Source of the DNA: Rotaria sordida
Taxonomy: Eukaryota; Rotifera; Eurotatoria; Philodinida; Philodinidae
Direction of reading: 5' to 3'
Length of the DNA: 64,000 nt
Assembly (NCBI GenBank): GCA_905250125.1
Contig: CAJNOL010000605.1
Span: forward strand, 54,899 to 118,898
The notes under the pieces are model-generated. The model was not told where the DNA came from and made no database searches. It saw nothing but the letters and a program-made list of their open reading frames with translations. Each line of letters opens with the position of its first letter. Position 1 is the stretch's first letter. Position numbers and translations under genes: made by a program. Of the stretch, positions 11,335-22,600 are shown piece after piece.

Positions 11335-11470
11335 CAAGTGAATGACTCGAGTCACACAGTCGAGTCAACATCATTCGATTTCCGAGTCCGAGTCGAGCCC
11401 GAGTCAGTAAAAAAATGTGACTCGAGTCGACTCGAGTCCGAGTTTTGACTCGGACTCGCCCATCCCTGAT
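11335..11470. repeat. GACTC/GAGTC-rich low-complexity block
   Basis: The block is dominated by GAGTC and GACTC with nested palindromes such as GACTCGAGTC and repeated CGAGTCCGAGTC. A minus-strand open frame crosses it but is a composition artefact. The flanks 11001-11334 and 11471-11540 are AT-rich with nothing recognisable. Confidence 0.75.
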
Positions 11471-11599
11471 CGAAAGCATAAGTAAAGGTGAATTAAAAAA
11501 TATTTAGCACTTTTGTTTGAAGGAAAAAAAAATTTTAATGTTTTATTTTGGATGCTCGTTATAAAGACCTAATGAAAAACCAATACTATTTGTAGGATT

Positions 11600-12425
11600 G
11601 TCGGATAGTGATTTGGATTTGCTCTTTCGGAGGGAATCCAAGCATGGAATCGAGCTGAAAAGGTGTCCATTCCATAGGGCTCGACGAGTTCTATCTTGGT
11701 ATACCATTTTTTTGTTCTTGTATAACCTACAGGCGAATCCAGGTGCGAAATACAATAAAAACCTTGATTGGGAGAAGGATTTTGCCGAGTAGAAAGGGAT
11801 CCTAGCATGGAATCGAGCTAAAAAGATGTCCATTCGATAGAGCTTGACAAGTTCTATCCGTAGGTAAAATTTTGTTGTTTGGTCTAACCTATGAGCGAAT
11901 CCAGGTGCGAAATATAGTAATAACCTCGATTGGGAGAAGGATTTTGCTGATCAGAAAGGAATTCCAGCATCGAATCGAGCTAAAAAGATGTCCATTCGAT
12001 AGAGCTTCACGAGTTCTATCTTGATATACCATTTTCGTGTTTTGGTATAACCTACAGTCGAATCCAGGTGTGGAATGCTGTAAAAAACTGGATTTGGAGA
12101 AGGATTTTGCCGATTAGGAAGACGTCCTTGCATGGAATCGAGCTAAAAAAGTGTCCATTCGATAGATCTCGACGAGTTCTGTCTGTGGGTAAAATTTTGT
12201 TGTTTGGCCTAACCTATAAGCGAATCACGGTGTGTTATACGGAAAACTATTGTTTTTTGCTAATTTTTGGTCAGTATTTCGGGTTTTTCTCGATGAAGAA
12301 AGAGTCCTGGGAAAAAAATAAGTAGTGGAATTGATAGAACTCGGTGAGATCTATCTTAATATAGCCTTTTTAGCGTTTGGTATAGCCTATAGACGAATCC
12401 AGTTACGAAATACTTGAATCCAGCT
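11600..12425. repeat. ~162-bp satellite with alternating A and B subunits
   Basis: The anchor CAT(G/C)GAATCGAGCT occurs at 11643, 11806, 11968 and 12131, spaced 163, 162 and 163 bp. A fifth partial copy begins near 12325. Copies 1, 3 and 5 contain TATACCATTTT-type sequence and end in AACCTACAG or its variant. Copies 2 and 4 contain GGTAAAATTTTGTTGTTTGG. Hence the real period is about 325 bp, a higher-order A-B-A-B-A array. Several open frames on both strands simply read through the repeat and are not taken as genes. Confidence 0.88.
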
Positions 12426-15400
12426 CCAAGATATCCTACGTTTCTTAAAATGTTATCTTTTATATATATAAGAACAAAATGTGTTATTTATTTCGCTTTC
12501 GTACTTTAGGAAAATATTGTTGACATAACTTTCACAGATATAACACATAGTCATAAAAACTTAGAAACCCGTTCTTTAACTAATCTCGACTTTGTTCAAG
12601 TAAACCAAATGAATTATGTACAGGATATTCAAATATCATCTCATGACAACAAAATATCATTATAATTCATTCAGATATAACCAATAGCTGATATCATCAT
12701 ATCATTTTTAATAATAATCCATTGAAATAGAAATCAATATAGCATAAGAGAAGATGTCATTTCATTATAATGCATGAAAATAAAAGTCAATATCAGCCAA
12801 CATAGTATCATCAAATAATAATGCATTATATTGCATTGAGAATGAAATCAATGATGAATATCAGAATTAATCATTGCCGAATAATGCATGAGAATGCTTT
12901 AAAAACAAAATGAATCAAAATTATTACCGCAATGTTTGATTATCATGCTTTATGATATGTTGAAAAATAATCGATAGCAAACACATAGAATAAGTTTTAA
13001 CAAGAAAAAAAAAAGTATTTTTGATATTGGGAAAACTATCCATTTGATTTCTCAAATAGTAAACTAGGCATGTATCAGTATACGATCGAGCAGTACTAGT
13101 CAACAAAAAAATCATTTGTTCTAAGTGTGCAAGTTAATCAAATACAATCATTCTAATATGTATAATATCTGTTAATGAAAAGATAATCGATTGGTCGTAC
13201 GTTTTAATCAATTCTGTCTACTTTAATGAAATAATGAACAGAAGGGGCGAAGCTTCAGAAAAATAGATCTGAGAGAAATCACAGATGTATTTTCCATCGG
13301 AAACTGTTTTTAATAAAACACATATGATTTGATGTAGTTTCAAATATGCTATCTATTCGACTTCTAAATTAGATCGTAGTAATAAAAATCGCTAAATACA
13401 AAATGCATTTTTCATCCTTTTGCCTAATATTACCATCAAATGAGAAGAAATTAAATAGGAAATTTTGTAGTTCGCAATCTGGCGATTCTAATTAAATAAG
13501 ACACTCGCTTCTATAACTTGTTACAAGAAAAACTATATAGATTTACGATAATACTCATAAATACGTGATGTGAGAGATGTTCGAACTATCTATTATTGGG
13601 CAGGATTTTTTTGAACTTGCTGCCTCTAAATCTAATCAAATGACACATTTCTATTCGTTTTTTGATCCTGAATCAGAATAAAATGTTTTCTTAAAGTTTC
13701 AAAAGATAATATAATTGAAATGTGATGATTTCTATAAAACTGCAACCAAGTTCTCATAACTATCAATGCTACATTTTCAGTGATTCGAGTTTTTTTATGC
13801 TTTTCTTTCAACTAAACAGTGATTGAATAGAAATAAACACTATGTATTCGTGACCGACTCGTCAACCTCTACCAAACAGTATATAAATAAAAGAGAAAAA
13901 AAGTCATTCGAATTTTGCATTAGCGACACCTTATAGATTTTCATAAAAATCATTATAAACCTTCAAAGAAAAAAGAACAGAAAATAACAACATATTGTTT
14001 ATAAATTTATTTTGACGTTTAAATATAAAAATAAAGATCTTCTATCATTTTACTAAATCTGTCCAGAAAATAGTAGTCTACTCTGTTTCACAAGTCAAAA
14101 GTTTGGAAATAAACTTTTATTGTATTGTAGCTATGATTTGATTCGCTTACAAGCAAAGAAGTACATCACAAGATTCGATAAATTAGATTTTTCAAACTGT
14201 TTGGAAATTTAGATACCATCACTGATGAATCAAATATTAATTTCTATACTTTTTCAATTAATTTGAGTGATATACATTTATCACATTACTTTTCTCATTC
14301 ATGTGTTCATCTGTTCTTAGCATTTCGTGAGTCTTAAGATGAATATATTAAACCGTCCTTATTGCTATACTTTCATTGGAGAAACTATCGAGCTTTGAAA
14401 GAATTAAACAAAGCTTCTCTAAAGCATGCATCAATACGGCTTTACCACGTTAATATCATCTTAGAAGTTTATGTATAGTTCAGAAACTCGAGGAAATATA
14501 TATTTAAATATCTTGAAAGAAATATAAAGTAAATACATGAACTTCTCATTTTGATGAAATAGAGTAGTTCAAATCTTATGAATGTTTCAATAATAAATAT
14601 TGTACTCATCTCATACTAGTACTTATTTTTGAGTCCAATAAACTCTCACATAATGTCAATCGAATATTATTCAACTTTGCAAAAATGTCTTAGTTTTCAA
14701 TGAAAAATTTATTCATATTTGTTTTGTCAATTTAATAAGCAAAAATTACATCGTTTCATTTCTATACTTTTGTGTCATTTCATAAATGGAAGAAACCCAA
14801 CAGAGTAATATAAAAGCATATGTAGTTCCTGTTTACCCGTTCCTAAATAACTGTTACTCATTAATGTTCATGTGTACATAATTTTTGAGCTCACGAAAGA
14901 AAGTTTATTTGTTCGTTAATAGATAACATGCAAAACAAACGAAATTAGATACATAAAAGAAGTTACAAGTAAATAGCTAATAACAAAAACAATAAATGAA
15001 TCTATTGGATAATTTACATTACTATTTTCTACTCATTCAGATAGAGTAAACGTTTATTATAGTTTAAAGATCATAACCTTGAGACTGAACTTCTTTATTG
15101 TGGGTGGTTTAGTTTATAATTAAAAAAAAAAGCATACTCAAAGAATAATTTTCTTCTATTTCATATTAATCATGAAGAAAATTCTGACATTTATACAAGT
15201 TTCTAATAAGAAACTTGCATGCATCTTATTCAGGAAATGTGCCCAATGGATTACATTCTATCATAAAGGTTAGAAAACAAAAATTATTATAAGAATAAAT
15301 TAGACTATCGTATTTTCTAAGGAAAAAAAACTCATAATATGTTCTTGACGAGAGAAAAAAAGTAATAGAGTAATCTAGCAAATTATTCAATCATTGTCAA

Positions 15401-16833
15401 GGTCATTATTTATATTTGTTTTCTATATAAGTATTAATGGACTTGTCAATAATCCATATATGTTAAGTTCATACATTGTTCTAGCATCATTCAAGTGTCA
15501 TGAAAGCTTATATTGATGGATTATCCTTGTCAAATAACTAATTGTATGAATGACTTGAAATACTGTTATGTTTATTAATATCTTACTGAACTGTTGTTTT
15601 TTTTTTAAATTACTTTATAGAATTTCATAGTTTTATAACTATGACAATTCACTCTATGATTGAAATTTATTAAGTTGTAATTGAATGAATCCATCATGTT
15701 CTTCCGATCATGATCATTTCTATTTGTTTTTTTATTTCCTATCAATACAGATAGTTTGATGAGTAAAATGATTATCATAATCATTCCATTGGACTATAGA
15801 AATACTTTGAATTGTTTTTACAATAAATATATTTCATTAAATCTTTTGAAGTTATTTTATCTCTACTTCACTAAAGTATGTTACATTGTCTATATAATTT
15901 ATTGACGTAAGTTCCTCCGGAAATGAGTGGGTTCTTAAAAGTATATGATATCCTTGAGACGTTTCTTTTCTTTCTATTTCATCGAAATAGATTAATCAGT
16001 AAAGACTTATACTTGTCAAATTTTTATTCCAAAAAAATATCTATACTTAATAAAATTGAACTAAGAATGTTGAAAAACATCAATGAGAAGAAGAAAAAAA
16101 AGAAAGGAAATTTGTTAATCATATTCTTGATGTCAAAAACAATATCATCAATTGGTGAATTTCTCCATACGCTTGACTATTTAATATAATACTACTCAAT
16201 AAGTTTTCGACGGAGTTGTTTTTATTTATTCTCATTAGATTGCTTTGTATACATCCTTTAGATAATAAATGGCAGTGCTTCTTTTTTTTTGTTTTGTTTC
16301 TCATTTCCATATCATTCTTTCTTCACGTCATTCTGCTTGAAGTATGATTGACATAGATATGTATTTTGTAAACATTTATCTACAGCACATTATTAAAGGT
16401 CAAAATATGTTGAATTTTTAACGTTTGTATATGGTCATAGACAGAAGACAAATACAAACAAGACATAAAATGTCCTATATAATTTATTATCTAGTTTCTC
16501 GATTCATTACAAATAAAAATGCAAACAAAGAAATCCCTTGATGCTTCTCATATTAACAAAAAACAAACGAAACCATAATTCTACATCATCGATTTGTATA
16601 TAATCTGTACATGATAGTAGAATCTTTTTGGATGTCTAAAAAAAGAAAAATTGAGCATTATTTTTTTGTAAAATGATAAGTGTAGGATGCCCGTAAATTG
16701 ATAATACTAACAAGGAATTAGATATTTTAATTTTCATTATTTAACCATTGATAATAAAACTTCTATTTTTTGATACGTTTCAGTATAATAAAAAAAAACA
16801 ACATCAAATGACAATAATATAATTAGAAAAATT
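12425..16833. other. Gene-free AT-rich stretch
   Basis: About 4.4 kb with no open frame, splice pattern or repeat that I can support. Only short chance frames occur (12924-13115 minus, 15923-16189 plus), both rich in Lys, Ile and Phe as expected from AT-rich sequence. A polyadenylated 3' UTR of the GPCR probably occupies the right end. Confidence 0.5.
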
Positions 16834-18146
16834 CTATGTCATAACCATTGATTTAATATTAATTGTTGTACTTTCACCACCATTTACCATACTTCCAATA
16901 TAATATCTTGATGAATGTCGTCTTGATGATGATGATCGACCATTTGATCTTGAACGAGGTTTACAACCATATCTTAATGTATATAAACGATTTTTAAATT
17001 CTTCTCTATATATACGTGATAATAAACAATTTGTATAAAAACGTGTTGCTGATATTAAATACCATGAAAGATAAATTAATATAATAATTAATTTTGCTAC
17101 AGTTGATTGTGCAACAAATGTTGAATATTTTTCAAATAAATATGCTATTTCAGTTATTATATGTACAAGTATAAATGGTGCAACATTTATTGATATTAAT
17201 ATAACCATTTGTGCATCTAAACGTGAACGACGTCGACGTATTTGAGCTAAACGATTTGGTGAAGTTATAAATTGAGAATAATTTGTATTATTTATTGTTG
17301 TTGATGATGGTGAACTAACAAATGAATTCGATATACGAGTTGTAATCGATGTAGAATTACAATGAACAAGTGTTTCTAATTTAAATGGTACTGGTACATC
17401 TGTATGTTGTTGTTGTTGATGATTATTTGAACTTGATGTTCGAAAACGTTTTTTAAGTTTAATTGTAATCATACATGTACGACATATTGATATAAGAATA
17501 ATTGCAATCGGTACTGTCATATAAAGTGTTATATACATAATATGAATAAATATTTCACATATAAGATTTTTTTGTCCACAATCATTATTAAAACATAACA
17601 ATGTGTAAATTATATTTTGTAAAAGACTACAACATATTGTTATTAAACATAAATAAATAAATTTTCTTCGTGTACATAATGTTTGACTTTTTGTTGGCCA
17701 TTCAACTTTAATCCAACGATCAACAGCAATAAAAACAAATATCCAAGAAAATCCAAAATAAAGTTCATAATTAAAACTTAAATAAAAAAAAGAAAAAATC
17801 AAAATTCTCCAATTATAAACATAAAAAAAAAAACTTACATTGTAAAGAATCGACACCAATGTATAGATAATGTAAAGACATTTATTTGATAAATAACATC
17901 AATAAAATATTGTAAACTTGCAAATAAATTCAATATATCAACAAATGCCATTATAAGAAATAAAAATCCAGTGGAATGACGACGAAGTTTTTTTGAACTA
18001 AATGTTATTATTGATAATAAACAACCTGTATAACCAAATAAATAAAGTATAATACATGTAAATACAATAAGTAAACGTAAACCAGGAATGTGAACAGGTA
18101 TAAGTAATGCTGCTGTTGTTGTATTATTCATACCGAAATTCATCAT
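16834..18146 (-). CDS. Rhodopsin-family G protein-coupled receptor
   Basis: A seven-transmembrane receptor of the plasma membrane; the ligand is unknown. Two exons (18146-17839 and 17776-16834) are joined by a 62-bp GT-AG intron and encode 416 residues. Hydrophobic segments 1 and 2 lie in exon 1 (LLIVFTCIILYLFGYTG and FLFLIMAFVDILNLFA, the latter with the Asp typical of helix 2). A Cys before helix 3 (HWCRFF) can pair with a Cys of loop 2. Helix 3 ends in DRWIKVEWP, a variant of the DRY motif. The third cytoplasmic loop is long, rich in Ser, Thr and Gln. Helix 7 ends in a degenerate RFYTNCLLS in place of NPxxY. A basic, Ser/Arg-rich tail follows. It fits the large neuropeptide-like (FMRFamide-type) receptor set of bdelloids, but orthology is not established. 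The downstream frame at 18184-18402 is not included. Confidence 0.85.
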
Positions 18147-19690
18147 GAGGAAATTTTCTTCTTCGTCTTCTTTAGGAAAAGATCTATGCGTTGAAAATCA
18201 AAAGAAAGGAAAAGCAAAAGAAAAAAAAGAAAGAAAGAAGAAGGTTATGATATAGAAGAAAAGAGAGAGAGAGAGAGCAAGAGATAGGAGAAATATATAT
18301 ATCTTTTTTTCTTGTGGATTTTTTTTTTTTTGCTGCATCTATTATCCTCATGATAATTGTAGGCGATAGACCAAACAATTTAACACTTTTGTTGTAATAC
18401 ATTTCAATAGTTTGTTAGAAATGTTTGGATAGAATACTGTCTACATGTATCTATGTGCACATCAATCCAAGTTTCTTTTATTTTTGATCTCTAGACAAAA
18501 AAAATGATATATGTCGACACGCGATTTGAATGTCAATAAAGTATAGAAAGAATCACGCATTGTTGACGTTCTAGGAAAAAAAAAAGAAAAGCTTTTCTAA
18601 TAACACTAGTATGTGTAAGTTTTAGCCATTTAGTAATGTATATTCGAACCGAAAAGATATTGATGCTTCTTAGTTTTGTTTTCTTTTTCTCTACTAGTAT
18701 TGCTAATAATACACTCAACTATGATATATTTGATTCTTTCATCTATCAGTTAATATCACTCAACATGAATTAGTCATATTTATAATACATTAGAACATCC
18801 ATTTATCATTGTAATTAGATTCAGTCATCGCTAATATTTCCTAAAATACTAAAGGAAAAAGAAAAAGGTTTTTAGTAGAAATAATTATTAACATATTATC
18901 AATTTTCTATCTATATATTTTGTATTTGATCTTTCTTTTGTTTTTTGGTTTTTTTTTCATTGAATATTCAATGCAAGCAAGCATTTCTTACCTTAATTGT
19001 CTATAAAAATGTTATTATTAATAACTTTATTTAATATATATTCAAGAAAATAAAAATAGATGAACCTAATGAATAAATTATTGAATAATATCTTATTCAC
19101 ATTTCAAATTTTTTGTTTTATTTCGTTTTATAAATACTTATGAAATGATATGGTTTATTGACTAATAAGCTAGATAAGTAAATCAGAATAGTATCTATAT
19201 AGTTACTATAAAATCCTGAAAAACATAAAATGTCTGCCTATCTATTTGATGATAATTATTATTATCGTCCACATATGCTTCTTATTATTCCGGATGGTCT
19301 GTAGAATCAAAAAAACAAATGCAAGAAGACAATAATAATAATATTAATAATAAAAATTCTTCAAAAAGGATACATTTCCTATTGCTCTATTGCAAGACTA
19401 TACGCGAAGAGTAAGTGTTTTATTTGAATGATTGAAATAGATTTATGTTGTGTTAAAAAAAAGATTCTACAGATAGCATTGTTCTTTTCACAGGAAATAT
19501 CTGCAGGCTATATTAATGTCGTTTTTCTTTTTTTTTATCTTCCTTCTTAAATATATACATAAGAAACAAAATGCCTCGAAGATTATTATTATCCATCTCA
19601 TTTACTATCATGATCATAATAGATCAAATATTTTATTTTTATAAAAACAAAAAAAAAGAAAAACACAATTTTTTTTTTTTTGTTAGAATA
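18147..19690. other. Intergenic region between the GPCR and DHX34
   Basis: AT-rich, with a (GA)n tract at about 18262-18278 roughly 115 bp upstream of the GPCR start and scattered AAT/ATT runs near 19330-19360. It must contain the GPCR promoter and the DHX34 3' UTR. No further gene is seen. Confidence 0.45.
19632..19637 (-). promoter_or_regulatory. Candidate poly(A) signal of DHX34
   Basis: AATAAA on the minus strand lies about 55 bp beyond the DHX34 stop codon at 19691-19693. Such motifs arise often by chance in AT-rich DNA, so only its position supports it. Confidence 0.3.
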
Positions 19691-22600
19691 TTAAGTTTGA
19701 TGTGTACCACGATGTCGTAATATTTCTATACTTGTTAATTTAAATGTTTGTTCACATATGTCACAATAATAATCTTGTGTTAGTGGAATACTTGATGTTG
19801 TTGTTGTTGTTGTTGTTAAATTACTCAATATATTAGTTTTATTAATATTTGATTGTGTTGATTTAAAAATTGGATTTTCATTATTACATAAAGCTTTAAA
19901 AACAAAAAACATATTTATTGACATCATGCATAAAAAATGATATATTTCTATTGTTCGGACAGATGTTTTTTATTCTCTTTACTACAGAACTTTTGTTATT
20001 TTTTCTTTACATATTAATTAAATTTATTGGTACTTTTCTTTTTCTTTCTAAAAATATTGTCGTTCTTATTACCTTGTCCGGAAAGTCCATGCAACTCATA
20101 TACTATGAAATCTTAAGATAACAATTGCTGCATTTTATCAATGTAATGACCTTCGCTAATAGCTATACGTAACTCATTAGCAACGTGGGATTGCTAGCGA
20201 AGGTCATTAGATTGAATAAATGCAGTACTTGTCAACCAAAGATTTCATAATGTATTAGTTGTATGAACTTTCCGGACAAGGTAATATATAAATTCACTAA
20301 TGAAAAACTTTGAAATACATTTTATAATTAAAATTTAATCTAGGAGCAAAAAAAAATGCGCTTATTATCATGTGAAATAGTTCGTTAATGATATCAAAAA
20401 TAGTAAAAAGATTAAGGAAAAATATCTGTCTATTCTTTTAATTTAATATAGAATAGACAGATCCATATAGATAATAAAATACTATGTTTTTTTTAACACA
20501 TATTAATGTTCTGTTGATATATATATATACAAATTAAATGAATAATATACTAAGTGTACAGATAAATAGGAATTAGAAGAATTCTAAATAGTATTTTTTG
20601 TTTTGAGAAAAATCAACACTTTAAGAATTCCGTATATTTAATTTTTACAATAAAATATTTGGATCAATATGTTGAAATGTATTCAAAAATCTGGTAGAAT
20701 TTTTATTTATAATATATTTTCCAGATGTTAATTTCTATGGAATTAATATTAAGTGACAGAAAACTAATTATCCTATACGATCAAAAACAAAGAGTATCTT
20801 AATTATAAGATGTAGTTATTATGTTAACTAATTATGAGTTCAATCAATAACATGAGAATTCGATCATTATAATTCTAACCTAAATCTGCCTTTTTTTTTT
20901 TTACTATAATATTTCTCTTTCTAGAAATGAATTCTTTTCTTTTACAAATATATAGGATAATATATCATATAAAAATGTCACCAAATGGTTGATATACGAT
21001 GCGCTGCCTTCGAGGCCATTCTACTATGAGAGTTATAAATCGATACATTAATCATCAAGATCAACAACTGAATTTTTAAAATTTTCTTCATTTTGAGATA
21101 TATCCAAAAAAAAAAATTGAGTTTGTTTTTCGATTGTAAGCTGATTTTCAATATGATTATTAATCGAAACGCAATTTTAATGTAGTGCATTTTGTGTTGT
21201 ATAAAATTGTTATAAAGATATTTCAAGAAAAAATTTCTAAAAAGGCGAAAGTGCATAAATTTATGTCTTATTTGACTGAAATTTAACAGATTTTGATTAG
21301 AAAAATGATGATTTGATCAAAATTAATACGATATTCTGAATTCACAATCAGAATCTGAGTCGACTTATGTGTAAATTCAAATATATTTGAGATTTTTCAT
21401 CGAGAAATTCATTTCTAGCCTCCATAATGATGTAGTCAAAAAAAAATGGAATTTATCATCCTGGCAAAATAAGTTTTTATTGAACTAAATCTTGAGGAGA
21501 AGAACCAGGAATGAATTTTTCCATGGTGAAAAGAAAAAATCTCTTAAAGATATTTTAAATACATATCAAATGACTCAATTTCTAAAGCTGAGATTCAGAA
21601 TAGCATATTAATCTTTATCAAATCATCATTTTTCTAAGCAAAATCTACTAAATTATCAGTCAAACAAGACACAATTTTAGACCTCGGAAATAATTCGTCC
21701 TCGCTTTTTTCCTCACAATCTTTATAATATAATCGGTGACAAGAGTTTAAACGATATTGTTTCTTTTTACACATTTGTTTTTTCAATATTTCCTTCATAT
21801 GAAGAGGTACTGATCGAAGTCAAGTGGCAATATCGAGAGTAAGAGAGAGGCCAACGACACGATAAAGTATTGAAGGGGGAACTCCATCTGTTTACATAGA
21901 TTTTCATATAATTAAAATAAGTTTTCAATATTTCGCATTTTTTAATCAAGAAATTTACGTTTTAAAGTTGATTTTTTCCATCAAAATAATTATAAAAGAA
22001 TGATCTATTTTTTTTCATATTTCAATGCTTATAATTTCAGTTTAATGTTAAAAAACAAAAAAAAGTATATCTTAATTTCGATTATTTCGTATAGTTTCTC
22101 TATATAAATAATTAATTTTTTACTATAAAATTTTCGTAATATTTAATTTGTCTATAGAAAAAATATTTACAATTTAATTGACATTGATTTTCATGTGCAA
22201 CACGTTCAGCAACAGTAACAAGAATATCTTCATTACAATAAGGACAAATCCAATGTTTTTGCATTGTTGAACCAGCATATTCTGACCAAAATGATTCTTG
22301 ATCATCATTAGATCGTAGACTAAAATTAAAGTTAAATTTTAATAAAAAAAGAAACCAAAGATTTCTAACCAATTATATGTTAAATATTCATTAATTTTAG
22401 TACTTTCTTTATTTACAATTATATCATCATCATTATTATCTTGATTTTCTTGAATATTTGCTCGATAGATTGTATCTAATTCAGCTAAATAATTAAGAAC
22501 AAATAAAAAGAAAAAAAAAACAATGATATTTTATTTTCTATGATAAAATAACGAAATGATTTACCAGGTAGAACACGTCGAATAGCATAAAGACATGAAT

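Noticed and set aside
11087-12325. Several open frames of 60-130 codons on both strands
   Set aside because: They read through the GACTC block and the 162-bp satellite; the peptides simply repeat with the satellite period, which is not a multiple of three overall.
9127-12425. CRISPR-like direct repeats
   Set aside because: Repeat units are contiguous satellites without unique spacers, and the genome is animal.
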